Below, one piece after another: positions 1-7,251 of a stretch of DNA of 41,580 nucleotides. Location of the stretch: positions 1 through 41,580 of the forward strand of contig CAKRQL010000008.1 in the NCBI GenBank assembly GCA_934393265.1, in the 5' to 3' direction. Position 1 is the first letter of the stretch. Every line of letters starts with the position of its first letter. The position numbers and the translations under genes are program-made. The notes under the pieces were generated by a model, which was not told where the DNA came from, did no database searches, and was given only the letters and a program-made list of their open reading frames with translations. The stretch comes from an uncultured Eubacteriales bacterium. GTDB taxonomy: Bacteria; Bacillota; Clostridia; Oscillospirales; CAG-272.

Positions 1-881
1 GCATTGCCTGCCGACAAATGATATAAAACTCTTTCTGGTGTATCAAAACTTGCGGTTTCGCGTTTGGAAGAAAACGCATTGAGATTGTAAATCCGATTTG
101 CCGTGCCGATTACAAGCGGATATGACAAAAATTTCTGACTGTATGTCGCTCCGTCAAGCCACGACAAATCAAAAGGTATATTAAACTTGCGGTTTATACC
201 TAAAAATGAAAGGTATTCGGTTCTGTAATCCGTTAAGTTTGCATTTATAAAGTTTTTGTATCCGTATGTGTTTATAACGAAATCGCTGAAAGAATACGCC
301 GTTTTTATTGCATCATCCGTATTATCATTAAAATCGTCGATAAAGTAAGCCGAAAATAGTGTTAATTCTAAATCTTTATCGTTTGCGTAATGTTCTTTAA
401 TTTCTTCATTGCTGTATTCACAATTAAAGGCGTGGGCATATGCTCCGTATTGTTTCCAATACTCGGTTGATTGGATATAAGCCCCTGCAAAAGCCTTTCT
501 GTAACCGCCACTTTTTACAGCACTTTCATTGCAAATTAAAACTTCGTTTTGATATACTGCTTTATCGTTTCCTAAAATATATTCATCGGCAATAATATAG
601 CACTTAATTTGCGTGTCCAAATTGAATACACTTGTAAGTGTAGAATAATCGTCTTGCATTAAATTTATCAAATTGCTTATTTCGTCTTTTGAATTACTTA
701 CACTGTTTTCAACGTGCAATTCTATGTTTTTATCTTTTAATATATTGCAAGTGGTGCTTTTATAATAGGGAATATACTCATATACTTTTGTTTGATAATT
801 CTTGTCTTTGTTACACGCCGAAAAAGCTATCAAGGAAGATAAAAGAGATAAACATATAATCAAAATAAGTCTTTTTCTCAT
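1..881 (-). CDS. putative lipoprotein, 3' end beyond the window
   Basis: An open frame runs leftwards from ATG at 881 off the left edge (about 293 codons seen). The N-terminus is a lipoprotein signal: MRKRLI, a hydrophobic stretch, then a lipobox-like FSAC with Cys at residue 23 followed by NKDKN, so export and lipidation on the outer membrane face are expected. The start is supported by GAGGG about 8 bases upstream and by a promoter at 919-947. The mature part is rich in Tyr, Asn, Asp and Lys and holds phrases such as YLGINRKFNIPFDLSWLDG. I do not recognise the family. It is AT-rich, unlike the core of the window. Function unknown; only the lipoprotein nature is supported. Confidence 0.75.
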   Translation of the reverse strand, partial: MRKRLILIICLSLLSSLIAFSACNKDKNYQTKVYEYIPYYKSTTCNILKDKNIELHVENSVSNSKDEISNLINLMQDDYSTLTSVFNLDTQIKCYIIADEYILGNDKAVYQNEVLICNESAVKSGGYRKAFAGAYIQSTEYWKQYGAYAHAFNCEYSNEEIKEHYANDKDLELTLFSAYFIDDFNDNTDDAIKTAYSFSDFVINTYGYKNFINANLTDYRTEYLSFLGINRKFNIPFDLSWLDGATYSQKFLSYPLVIGTANRIYNLNAFSSKRETASFDTPERVLYHLSAGN

Positions 882-918
882 AAAACGCCCTCACAATAAC
901 GGCTATATTGTTTTTTCT

Positions 919-947
919 ATTATACACGATTTTGCTATTAAATTCAA
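919..947 (-). promoter_or_regulatory. sigma-A promoter of the lipoprotein gene
   Basis: On the minus strand TTGAAT (942-947), a 17-base spacer and TATAAT (919-924) stand about 40 bases before the ATG at 881. Confidence 0.7.
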
Positions 948-960
948 GTGAAAAGCCATT

Positions 961-1070
961 GTAAACTTCAAAGGGCTCTTTGGCGGGTGCTTGACTATAC
1001 AAGCGCGACACTTCGCGTCGCGGTCAAGCACCCACCAAACAACTCACTTAAACTCGGATAAAAAGACAAA
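961..1070. repeat. left copy of a repeat flanking the restriction-modification cassette
   Basis: The block runs from around CTTTGGCGGGTGCTTGACTA to AACTCACTTAAACTCGG. A related block occurs in the same orientation at about 3423-3515 (TGTGGCGGGTGCTTGACTAA and AACTCGCTTAAATTCGG). This copy is longer because it carries an internal hairpin: GGGTGCTTGAC pairs with GTCAAGCACCC, with GCGAC/GTCGC nested inside. The two copies bracket the methylase and nuclease genes. Confidence 0.6.
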
Positions 1071-1072
1071 CT

Positions 1073-1099
1073 AAAAGCCGAGCGATTAACCGCCCGGCT
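1073..1099 (-). terminator. rho-independent terminator downstream of the restriction gene
   Basis: On the minus strand AGCCGGGCG pairs with CGCTCGGCT around the loop GTTAAT and is followed by TTTTAG. It would end the methylase-nuclease transcript. The stop codon of the short in-frame remnant (1089-1232) lies in its loop. Confidence 0.65.
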
Positions 1100-1232
1100 G
1101 ATTCTTCTTTTTGCCGTTCAAATCGACTTTTATGCCGAAATATTCGTTAGAAAAGAATAATACGAACTCCGGATCAACGTCAGGGTTCGTATTATTCCCT
1201 ATTGGCGGAGCGTTAGTAACGTAAATCGAATT
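1086..1232 (-). pseudogene. possible 3' remnant of an interrupted gene, in frame after the nuclease stop
   Basis: Immediately after the nuclease stop codon (1235-1233) the same frame stays open for 48 codons to a TAA at 1088-1086, which falls in the terminator loop. The peptide contains phrases that look coding: IYVTNAPPIGNN, PEFVLFFSNEYFGIKVDL, and a basic end GKKKNQPGG. No ribosome site or start codon of its own is visible. It could be the tail of a gene into which the cassette inserted, or chance. I do not recognise the family. Confidence 0.35.
1155..1197. repeat. 13-bp perfect inverted repeat
   Basis: GAATAATACGAAC at 1155-1167 is perfectly complementary to GTTCGTATTATTC at 1185-1197, with a 17-base loop. 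No T-run follows, so a terminator is unlikely. It lies between the nuclease gene and its terminator. Confidence 0.6.
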
Positions 1233-2393
1233 TTATAGAGCAAGTAGTTTTTCTATAAATTGATGTGCCTTATTCTCATCAATATTAATTGATTGATTTC
1301 TAATAATACCACCTATATTCTCGCCATAAAATTGAGCCACACCTTTTGAATTTCTTCCTGCCCAATGACTTATTACTACTGTACTGTCAAGTAATGTATC
1401 GTCAAATACAGGGCATAAAAACGTAGAAATGCTTTTATCATTGCCTACACCAACGAAAAATAATAAATATACAGAATTGTCTTTTGCCAAAAATTTTAAC
1501 AACTTGTCAATATTGTACGCTTTAGGATTTGAACCTAAAAATAAAACCTTCGTTTTTATATCAGTTTTAGTGTCAAAAGTCCCAAAGTCCACATTGTAAT
1601 CTCCTAGGTCATTATCGTTTTTAATATAGGGAATAGGAGTGCCATTTTCAAGAGAATCTATCAAAGCCTCTTTTAGAACTTCGTCATCACTTGCGATTAA
1701 ATACTCAATTATATTCCCTTTTATATTGACATTTTCTATAAATGCCGCAATTGCAATTTCTCTACTAACTTTTGAAACTCTATTTTGCAAGTCACTCGCT
1801 AATTTGTTATAAAATATTGAATTAAGAAACTCCATACACCGCTTTGGAGCATTCTCGATGTTTATTCTTTCTATGTCATCAGGCTGAAATTTGTGTCCGT
1901 GAGCAACAATATTATTCGTCGATTCAACTAACCTAATAAGGTTTTCATTAAAAGAATAACCCTTATGGATAGAAAATAGCTTTTCAAAGTTGGTAGGATT
2001 GTTTGGTATATCTGCTATCGTTCTTAATACATCTGACCCATTAAAACTGCCTTTTATATTATCAACTCGCAATTGCTGAGAAGAATGACTAATTTTTTTC
2101 AAACAAGTTGTATTAGCAAGTAGCATATAGTTTTTTGTAGGCAAGACAACACATACAATAACTGGTCTGTCATCATATTTTTGTAATGCAGATAAAGAAA
2201 GAACTGTATTACTAAAATGCTCAGATGTAGCTTTACTAAATCTTATAGCAAAATCTTCACAATAATACAGTTTTCTATCCTGAGTAAGACAAAACTCTTC
2301 TTTTACCTTATTCGACAATGCCTGTTTATCGTTAATTCCATTATTTTTTAACACAAATGAAACAAGCGAATTAATTCTGTCAAAATTTATCAT
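1233..2393 (-). CDS. probable type II restriction endonuclease (PD-(D/E)xK type)
   Basis: 386 residues. I do not recognise a named enzyme, but position and motifs argue for the nuclease partner of the upstream methylase. The start is 3 bases after the methylase stop, so translation is probably coupled. Near the C-terminus a PD-(D/E)xK-like core is visible: Glu230 in GNIIEYLI, Asp269 in YNVDFG, then DIK at 278-280 followed by a hydrophobic strand (VLFLG) and VYLLFFVGVG. The D-x8-DIK spacing is normal for the fold. The N-terminal ~200 residues have no motif I can name. The gene is AT-rich. It would cleave unmethylated DNA at the site protected by the partner. The specificity cannot be read from sequence. 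The alternative is an unrelated accessory gene. Confidence 0.7.
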   Translation of the reverse strand: MINFDRINSLVSFVLKNNGINDKQALSNKVKEEFCLTQDRKLYYCEDFAIRFSKATSEHFSNTVLSLSALQKYDDRPVIVCVVLPTKNYMLLANTTCLKKISHSSQQLRVDNIKGSFNGSDVLRTIADIPNNPTNFEKLFSIHKGYSFNENLIRLVESTNNIVAHGHKFQPDDIERINIENAPKRCMEFLNSIFYNKLASDLQNRVSKVSREIAIAAFIENVNIKGNIIEYLIASDDEVLKEALIDSLENGTPIPYIKNDNDLGDYNVDFGTFDTKTDIKTKVLFLGSNPKAYNIDKLLKFLAKDNSVYLLFFVGVGNDKSISTFLCPVFDDTLLDSTVVISHWAGRNSKGVAQFYGENIGGIIRNQSINIDENKAHQFIEKLLAL

Positions 2394-2396
2394 AAT

Positions 2397-3338
2397 TTAA
2401 TCTCGCTTTTCTTTATTTTGCAGGGAAAGTGTGTTACGCTCCCAAAAAACGCCATTTGTATACCCTTGTATGGTTTTATCGTGTTCTGCTTGTTCTAATC
2501 TATATTCAGCCCAAGCACAATATAATGGATTCTGCTCAATACCAATATAATGACGCCTCAGCTTTTTTGCAACAACAGATGTTGTACCTGAGCCGAGAAA
2601 AGGGTCTAATATGACGTCGTCAGCATTACTGCTTGCCAATATCAATTTTGCTAATAATTTTTCGGGTTTTTGAGTCGGGTGGGCAGTATTTTCAGGCATA
2701 GACCAGTATGGAATTGATATGTCATCCCAGAAATTTGACGGATATGTGTTCCTATAGTTTCCGTCTAATGTTTCTTCCCAATCCTTAGGTTTCCCGTCAA
2801 CTTTATATGGTGCAATGACTTTACGTCTACACATTACATCGTTTACATTAAAAGTATATTTTCTAGATACTGTAGCAAACCAAATATCTTCCATAGCATT
2901 TTTCCAATTTGTTAGTGCGCCACGTCCTTTTTCTCTTTGCCACGTAATTCTATTAACAACATTAAAATACTGATTTAGCACACTGCCTATCAGCAAACTT
3001 GATTGCCAATCACAACAAACATAAATAGAAGCGGTAGGTTTTAACAATGGAAGGACTTTTTTTATCCAACTTTCGGTATACTTAACATAATCAGTTTCGT
3101 TAAGTTTTGAAAACTTCATTCCGTGAAAATTTTTATCTAAATTATAACAAGGGTCAGCAATGAGTAAATCAATGCTTTGTTGAGGAAGAAATTCTAAAAC
3201 TTGTAGCGAATCTCCAAGAATTGTTCTGTCTAACAATTCCTCGATTGACAGCTTAGAAGTAACTGTGATGCATCTATCAAGAAAAATTTTTCCCTCTTCA
3301 ACTGAAAAATCAATTGTTTTATTCTTCGGTGATTTCAT
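2397..3338 (-). CDS. site-specific DNA methyltransferase (probable N6-adenine, beta class)
   Basis: 313 residues. The catalytic motif IV is DPCYNL at 62-67 (the usual DPPY with Cys for the second Pro) and precedes the SAM-binding motif DPFLGSGTT at 245-253. This is the beta-class order seen in the CcrM/RsrI group. HPTQKPEKL at 220-228 and HYIGIEQNPLYCAWAEYRL after motif I are typical of the family. The sequence between the motifs (about 135-215) should contain the target recognition region. It transfers a methyl group from SAM to DNA, protecting the host from the nuclease encoded next. ATG at 3338 has GAGGTG 5 bases upstream and a promoter at 3362-3390. Coding the methylase first fits safe establishment of a restriction-modification system. 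Confidence 0.93.
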   Translation of the reverse strand: MKSPKNKTIDFSVEEGKIFLDRCITVTSKLSIEELLDRTILGDSLQVLEFLPQQSIDLLIADPCYNLDKNFHGMKFSKLNETDYVKYTESWIKKVLPLLKPTASIYVCCDWQSSLLIGSVLNQYFNVVNRITWQREKGRGALTNWKNAMEDIWFATVSRKYTFNVNDVMCRRKVIAPYKVDGKPKDWEETLDGNYRNTYPSNFWDDISIPYWSMPENTAHPTQKPEKLLAKLILASSNADDVILDPFLGSGTTSVVAKKLRRHYIGIEQNPLYCAWAEYRLEQAEHDKTIQGYTNGVFWERNTLSLQNKEKRD

Positions 3339-3361
3339 AAATGCACCTCGCTTTTTTTAAT

Positions 3362-3390
3362 ATTATAGCATAAATTTTTAATTTTTTCAA
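3362..3390 (-). promoter_or_regulatory. promoter of the restriction-modification operon
   Basis: Minus strand: TTGAAA (3385-3390), 17 bases, TATAAT (3362-3367), 23 bases before the methylase ATG. No separate controller gene is seen. Confidence 0.75.
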
Positions 3391-3422
3391 CCGCTATTGA
3401 GTTTGCAAACGTAGAATTTCGG

Positions 3423-3515
3423 AATAAATTTCAAATGGCACTGTGGCGGGTGCTTGACTAATACAAGCACCCGTCAAATAACTCGCTTAAATTCGGTAAA
3501 AAACAAACCTTAACC
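3423..3515. repeat. right copy of the repeat flanking the restriction-modification cassette
   Basis: Related to 961-1070, same orientation. It shares TGGCGGGTGCTTGACTA, ACAAGC and AACTCGCTTAAATTCGG with small changes. GGGTGCTTG here pairs with CAAGCACCC to give a short hairpin. The 3516-3615 stretch up to the tRNA holds no recognisable gene. Confidence 0.6.
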
Positions 3516-3615
3516 AATCATGTTCGCTTTTTTCTTTCCCCCGCAAACTCGTGCAAGCACGGTTGCGTGGAAAAGAAAAAAGCGACCCTACGGGTTGCGT
3601 AGGATTGCATTTTGG

Positions 3616-3704
3616 TGGCGGAGAGGAAGGGATTCGAACCCTTGTGGGCTTTCGCCCAAACGGTTTTCAAGACCGCCTCGTTATGACCGCTTCGATACCT
3701 CTCC
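3616..3704 (-). tRNA. tRNA-Ser (anticodon UGA)
   Basis: Minus-strand cloverleaf of 89 bases including an encoded CCA (3616-3618). The acceptor stem is GGAGAGG/CCTCTCC with G discriminator. The anticodon stem-loop is CGGTCTTGAAAACCG with anticodon TGA. A long variable arm TGGGCGAAAGCCCA follows, typical of serine tRNA, then the T-arm AGGGTTCGAATCCCT. It reads UCN codons. The promoter is about 200 bases upstream (3908-3936), and two structured repeats separate it from the tRNA. Confidence 0.97.
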
Positions 3705-3716
3705 AAATTATGTGCC

Positions 3717-3799
3717 AGAGAGGTTGAGAAGCGATCCTCGGTCACCGTCAGGTGAGCGAATACGCGTCGGAACATTCGCCGCAGGCGAAATACCTCTCC
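3717..3799 (-). repeat. structured repeat A upstream of tRNA-Ser, tRNA-like outer stem
   Basis: An 83-base unit starts GGAGAGGTAT, the same ten bases as tRNA-Ser, and ends CCTCTCTGGCA. The ends therefore pair as in the tRNA acceptor stem, with one G-T wobble. Inside are the hairpins TTCGCC-TGC-GGCGAA and TCACC-TGAC-GGTGA. It starts exactly 95 bases upstream of the tRNA 5' end. It has no T-arm and no anticodon arm, so it is not a functional tRNA. Confidence 0.7.
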
Positions 3800-3811
3800 A
3801 AATTATGTGCC

Positions 3812-3894
3812 GGAGAGGTTGAGAAGCGGTCCTCGGTCACCGTCAGGTGAGCGAATACGCGTCGGAATATTCGCCACAGGCGAAATACCTCTCC
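3812..3894 (-). repeat. structured repeat B upstream of tRNA-Ser, tRNA-like outer stem
   Basis: This second copy is 95 bases further upstream and about 95 percent identical to copy A. The differences fall in loops or keep pairing: loop TGT for TGC, and outer stem CCTCTCC for CCTCTCT. Transcription from the promoter at 3908-3936 should start just before this unit, placing B, A and tRNA-Ser on one RNA. Confidence 0.7.
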
Positions 3895-3907
3895 GTACAA
3901 CGCAACC

Positions 3908-3936
3908 ATTATACTATTTTCCATCCGGTTTGTCAA
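3908..3936 (-). promoter_or_regulatory. consensus promoter of the repeat-tRNA-Ser transcript
   Basis: Minus strand: perfect TTGACA (3931-3936), 17-base spacer, perfect TATAAT (3908-3913). The expected start is near 3900, at or just before the GGAGAGG of repeat B. Confidence 0.9.
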
Positions 3937-3998
3937 GAGCGGAAAGCAAAAATTCACGCCGTTCGGTGTAGTGTTACAATTGACGTGAGACTACACGC

Positions 3999-4088
3999 TT
4001 GCGGCAAAAATATCAGATTAACTATTGCATTTTTTTGAAAATATGGGGTATATGTATCTAATAAAAATGCCGTTTGCGGCAAAAATAT
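3999..4088. repeat. 15-bp direct repeat
   Basis: TTGCGGCAAAAATAT occurs at 3999-4013 and again at 4074-4088, in the AT-rich stretch between the tRNA promoter and the small ORF. No other feature is seen there. Confidence 0.45.
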
Positions 4089-4103
4089 TATATTAGGTGG
4101 CTT

Positions 4104-4262
4104 ATGAGAAGACAGGAAACCGCATCCTTTGATAAGACAATGGACTCCTTCAAAAAGCTGCTCATTGTTGAAAAGAGCATGAAGCCCCGGCGCGATGAAA
4201 AGGGATATGGCATGATGGGTATAAAGAAATTTTTGTTTGATAAGGATAGCCTTGATGCATAA
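4104..4262 (+). CDS. small hypothetical protein, 52 residues
   Basis: ATG at 4104 follows AGGTGG by 3 bases, a short but usable spacing. The peptide is charged and partly helical (FDKTMDSFKKLLIVEKSM, then KGYGMMGIKKFLFDKDSLDA), with no signal peptide or membrane segment. It ends just before a strong terminator at 4278-4303. An upstream TTG at 4074 in the same frame has no ribosome site. I do not recognise it. It may be a real small gene or a remnant. The overlapping minus-strand frame has no ribosome site and looks like a shadow. Confidence 0.4.
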   Translation: MRRQETASFDKTMDSFKKLLIVEKSMKPRRDEKGYGMMGIKKFLFDKDSLDA

Positions 4263-4277
4263 ATCAAATACGATGAA

Positions 4278-4303
4278 AAAGGGATGGCGCGCGCCATCCC
4301 TTT
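4278..4303. terminator. bidirectional terminator
   Basis: Perfect palindrome centred on GGCGCGCC (AAAGGGATGGCGC joined to GCGCCATCCCTTT). It has T-runs on both strands and lies between the convergent small ORF and the YjbR gene. Confidence 0.85.
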
Positions 4304-4308
4304 ATTGT

Positions 4309-4686
4309 TCAGCTGTTCTTTTGTCGTTTTCTTTTATTTCTTGTCGCCTCAAAGCTCACATTCACAAGGAATTGCACCACGTCATCGGGGGCGTCGGAAA
4401 GGAGCACCGAGATCCAGTGGAGCTTGTTCATGTGGTACGCCGGATATACGCCGTCTGCCGCGGCGAATGAGCCGAACATCTCTGTCGGCAGCTTCAGATT
4501 TACCACGTCTGTCACCTCGTCGCAGTCGAAGCCGAGCTTTCGCCGGGATACTCCCATAACGAGGGCGTACCATTTGCGGTTGTCACCGTGCCTGAGCACC
4601 GCCGTGTCAAAGTCCTCGTCAAACGGATAGTCCGGCGACGTGCCGTACGTGCTGAGGCAGTAGGAAAGAAAAGCTTGTTTTGTCAT
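4309..4686 (-). CDS. MmcQ/YjbR family protein
   Basis: 125 residues with the family pattern: YPFDEDFDTAVLRHG near the N-terminus, KWYALVMGV, VNLKLPTE in the middle, and GVYPAYHMNKLHWISVLL leading to the C-terminal helix. Members are small cytosolic proteins with a CyaY-like DNA-binding fold; the biochemical role is not settled. The ATG at 4686 is 7 bases after GAGG; the GTG just before it is too close. It stands alone on its strand, 100 bases downstream of the REC-HD-GYP gene, and ends at the shared bidirectional terminator. Confidence 0.88.
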   Translation of the reverse strand: MTKQAFLSYCLSTYGTSPDYPFDEDFDTAVLRHGDNRKWYALVMGVSRRKLGFDCDEVTDVVNLKLPTEMFGSFAAADGVYPAYHMNKLHWISVLLSDAPDDVVQFLVNVSFEATRNKRKRQKNS

Positions 4687-4765
4687 CACCGGACCTCACG
4701 TTCGTTATTTTTTCTTCGGCTGATACCCCGACCTCTTCGGGCGGGCAAAACGCCGCGCGGCGATA

Positions 4766-4786
4766 CGGGGCATCCCCGTTTTTTGT
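4766..4786 (+). terminator. terminator-like hairpin pointing into a gene's 3' end
   Basis: CGGGG-cat-CCCCG is followed on the plus strand by TTTTTTG. No plus-strand gene ends here. On the minus strand it lies just after the REC-HD-GYP stop but lacks a T-run in that direction. It may block antisense transcription into the operon. Confidence 0.4.
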
Positions 4787-4789
4787 TTT

Positions 4790-7129
4790 TTACACCGTGT
4801 TCTTCCGTTTATTCCGGTACATACGGCTGTCTGCCACCGCTATCGCCTCCGCAAGGGTCCCGGCGCGGTACGCGCCGCCGACGCTTATTCCGAGGCTTAT
4901 ATCCGGGTGCCCCTCAAGCACAGACTCACGCACACTCTGCTTCAGTCTGTCGAGGAGCGAGAAGAACTCGGATTTCCCGATGCTGCGGAATATGAGCAAA
5001 AACTCGTCCCCGCCGTATCTTATCGTAACGCCCTGCCCCTCCGTACCCGAGATAAGGATTCCCGCGATGTGCCGGAGCGCGGCGTCACCGGTCTGGTGAC
5101 CGTATGTATCGTTTATGCTCTTGAACCCGTCGACATCTATGAGAGCCACGGCGTCCGCACCCTCAAGCCCGCCGCCGAAGTCGTCAAGATACATTCTCGA
5201 GTAGGCATTCGTCAGAGAGTCCTTGTAGAAGTCAAGCAGCAGTAGTCTCGTTCTCTCGGACGCGGCATAGGCACGGACGCCTCCGTGCGCCCTTGCCATC
5301 CTGAACGCGAGCTCAAGCACGCACTCTCTGTCCCGGAGCTTCATATACTTTGAGATTACCGCATACAGCTCGCCGTCGCTTCTGGTCTCAAGCTTTGTCA
5401 TGAGGCTTTTGTTCCGCATAGCCTCACAGGACGAGCAGTTCTCGCACCTCTCGCCCCTGCACCATATATCATAGCACCTCGCACCGGTTTTTATAATTTC
5501 GCCGTTCTCCGCGAAGGTGAGCACACTGTAATCCTCCGAGTCAACAAGCCTTACAACATCAAATATACTGCGAAGTGCACCGATAGCACCCGCGGCAGCC
5601 ACCGGGTCGTCAAAGGAATGCTCAAAGCCAATCCTCGAAATCTCGTCGTCTATATCCGCTATCTGCCCGAGCACGCTTATGTATCTCTCCCCGCGGAGCG
5701 GCCATACGGTACGCGCCGTAATGCGGTGCCAGCGATGTTCGCCGCCGACGGGAACGAGCGCGGTCATGGAGACCTCCGGCTGCTCCCGCGTTGTGCCGTG
5801 GAGGAGCCCGATAAGCCGATCCCAGTCCTCAGCCGAAAGGAGATCTATTCGCCGCCCCTCGGATATAAAGGCAGTCTCGACGACGCCGCCCCTGTACCAG
5901 TCGGTATATGTAACCTTTCTCGACGGGCAGTCATACTCGAACTGCATTCCGCCGGCGCAGGACTTGAAGAACTCCTTCTTCTCCCGCTCATTTTCAAGGA
6001 GCCGTCTCTCGCGGTCATCCTCCGGAAGTCCCCTCTCGCGGAGCATCTCACGTGTCAGCACCTGAGCCTCTCCATCATAATCGAACGAATAGTCGTCCGT
6101 CATGGTGCGCAGCTGCGAAGCTGTATCGGCGAGACACTGCATAAGGACAGGATTGAACTCCCCGCACTCGCCGGAGAGCATCATCCGCAAAGCCTCGTCA
6201 TGCGGGATTGCCTTTTTATAGCACCGCTCGCTCGTCAGGGCGTCATATACGTCCGCAACACCGACAACCTGTGCGGAAATCGGTATCTCGTCACCCGAAA
6301 GCCCGTCCGGGTATCCGTGCCCGTCCCAGCGCTCATGGTGCCAGCGGCAGATCTCCCGCGCCACTCTCGTTACAGCTCCGAGATGCGGGTCCTGTACCGC
6401 CGCCACTATCTCATCGCCGCGGACGGTATGCGTCTCCATTACCCGTCGCTCTTCCGGCGTCAGGCGCCCGGGCTTATTCAGTATCTCCTCCGGTATCGCC
6501 ATCTTCCCTATGTCGTGAAGCGGTGAGAGCGCGACTATCGTCGCTATGTCACGCCTTGTCAGATTATATCTGTCGGTCAGGGCGACAAGCCGGTGCAAAA
6601 GCGTGTCGGAGATATTCCGTACGCTCAGCGTATGTTTCCCGGACTCGTTGTTCCGCAGCTCCACCGTATGCCCGAGGATATTTATCATGGCGTCGTTTAT
6701 TTCCTCACGCTCATGCACCTGATCTCCGACAAGGCGGACAAGCTGACGCTGCTTTGAATAGAGCATCAGCGTGTTCTCCACCCGGAAACGGATAGTCACA
6801 GCCGAGAACGGGCGCGAAATGTAATCTGTCGCGCCGAGGTTATACGCTCTCTCAAGAAAGCCGAGATCGCTCTCCGCCGATATGACGACAACCGGAATCT
6901 CTTCTATCCACCTGCGCTCGTTCATTATTCTGAGAACCTCAAAGCCGTCCATGTGCGGCATGTTGATGTCGAGGAGGATTATATCCGCCTGACACCCGCT
7001 GCCGAGCATGTCGATAAGCTCGTCCCCGTCCGACGCATATATATAGCTGTACCCGTCGCCGAGTATCTCGGTTATCATCTCACGGTTGATTTCCGAGTCA
7101 TCTGCAATCAGAATCTTCTTTGTCACCAT
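4790..7129 (-). CDS. response regulator with HD-GYP, PAS-like and GGDEF domains
   Basis: 779 residues. A receiver domain (1-125) has DD at 10-11 and phospho-acceptor Asp54 in ILLDINMP. An HD-GYP phosphodiesterase follows (about 140-345), with His205-Asp206 in SPLHDIGK and HGYPDG at 271-276. A PAS-like region spans about 385-495, and a Cys cluster lies at 552-568 (CYDIWC, CENCSSC). A diguanylate cyclase domain closes the protein, with intact GGDEF at 706-710 and no RxxD inhibitory site. It should both make and degrade cyclic di-GMP under phosphorelay control. ATG at 7129 is preferred over GTG at 7135 because GGGAGG lies 8 bases before it. It is the last gene of the operon that starts with the HPt protein and the hybrid kinase, its likely phosphate source. 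Confidence 0.93.
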   Translation of the reverse strand: MVTKKILIADDSEINREMITEILGDGYSYIYASDGDELIDMLGSGCQADIILLDINMPHMDGFEVLRIMNERRWIEEIPVVVISAESDLGFLERAYNLGATDYISRPFSAVTIRFRVENTLMLYSKQRQLVRLVGDQVHEREEINDAMINILGHTVELRNNESGKHTLSVRNISDTLLHRLVALTDRYNLTRRDIATIVALSPLHDIGKMAIPEEILNKPGRLTPEERRVMETHTVRGDEIVAAVQDPHLGAVTRVAREICRWHHERWDGHGYPDGLSGDEIPISAQVVGVADVYDALTSERCYKKAIPHDEALRMMLSGECGEFNPVLMQCLADTASQLRTMTDDYSFDYDGEAQVLTREMLRERGLPEDDRERRLLENEREKKEFFKSCAGGMQFEYDCPSRKVTYTDWYRGGVVETAFISEGRRIDLLSAEDWDRLIGLLHGTTREQPEVSMTALVPVGGEHRWHRITARTVWPLRGERYISVLGQIADIDDEISRIGFEHSFDDPVAAAGAIGALRSIFDVVRLVDSEDYSVLTFAENGEIIKTGARCYDIWCRGERCENCSSCEAMRNKSLMTKLETRSDGELYAVISKYMKLRDRECVLELAFRMARAHGGVRAYAASERTRLLLLDFYKDSLTNAYSRMYLDDFGGGLEGADAVALIDVDGFKSINDTYGHQTGDAALRHIAGILISGTEGQGVTIRYGGDEFLLIFRSIGKSEFFSLLDRLKQSVRESVLEGHPDISLGISVGGAYRAGTLAEAIAVADSRMYRNKRKNTV

Positions 7130-7230
7130 GTGCACGTCCTCCCGGCAGGAAGTGTGCTTATCCCGGCTCCGTGCCGCGCGGCGGCTCTTACAGTTCTCTT
7201 TTTATCCGTCAAAAATATTGCTCTCTTCAT
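7123..7230 (-). CDS. possible 35-residue ORF between the kinase and regulator genes
   Basis: ATG at 7230 has GGGAGG 7 bases upstream. The frame (MKRAIFLTDKKRT and on) stops inside the start region of the regulator gene, so the two overlap. The sequence before this ATG (CGGGAGGACTTGCA) nearly repeats the one before the regulator (CGGGAGGACGTGCA). It could couple translation to the next gene or be fortuitous. The peptide is basic and matches nothing I know. Confidence 0.25.
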   Translation of the reverse strand: MKRAIFLTDKKRTVRAAARHGAGISTLPAGRTCTW

Positions 7231-7251
7231 TGCAAGTCCTCCCGGAGTGTC

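Noticed and set aside
3717..3894. Two further tRNA genes next to tRNA-Ser
   Set aside because: Only the outer stem is tRNA-like; T-arm, anticodon arm and a GTTCGA loop are missing.
3518..3957. Coding frames through the tRNA-Ser region, with a repeated peptide MFRRVFAHLTVTEDRF
   Set aside because: The repeated peptide reflects the duplicated structured repeats; the frames run through the tRNA and lack ribosome sites.
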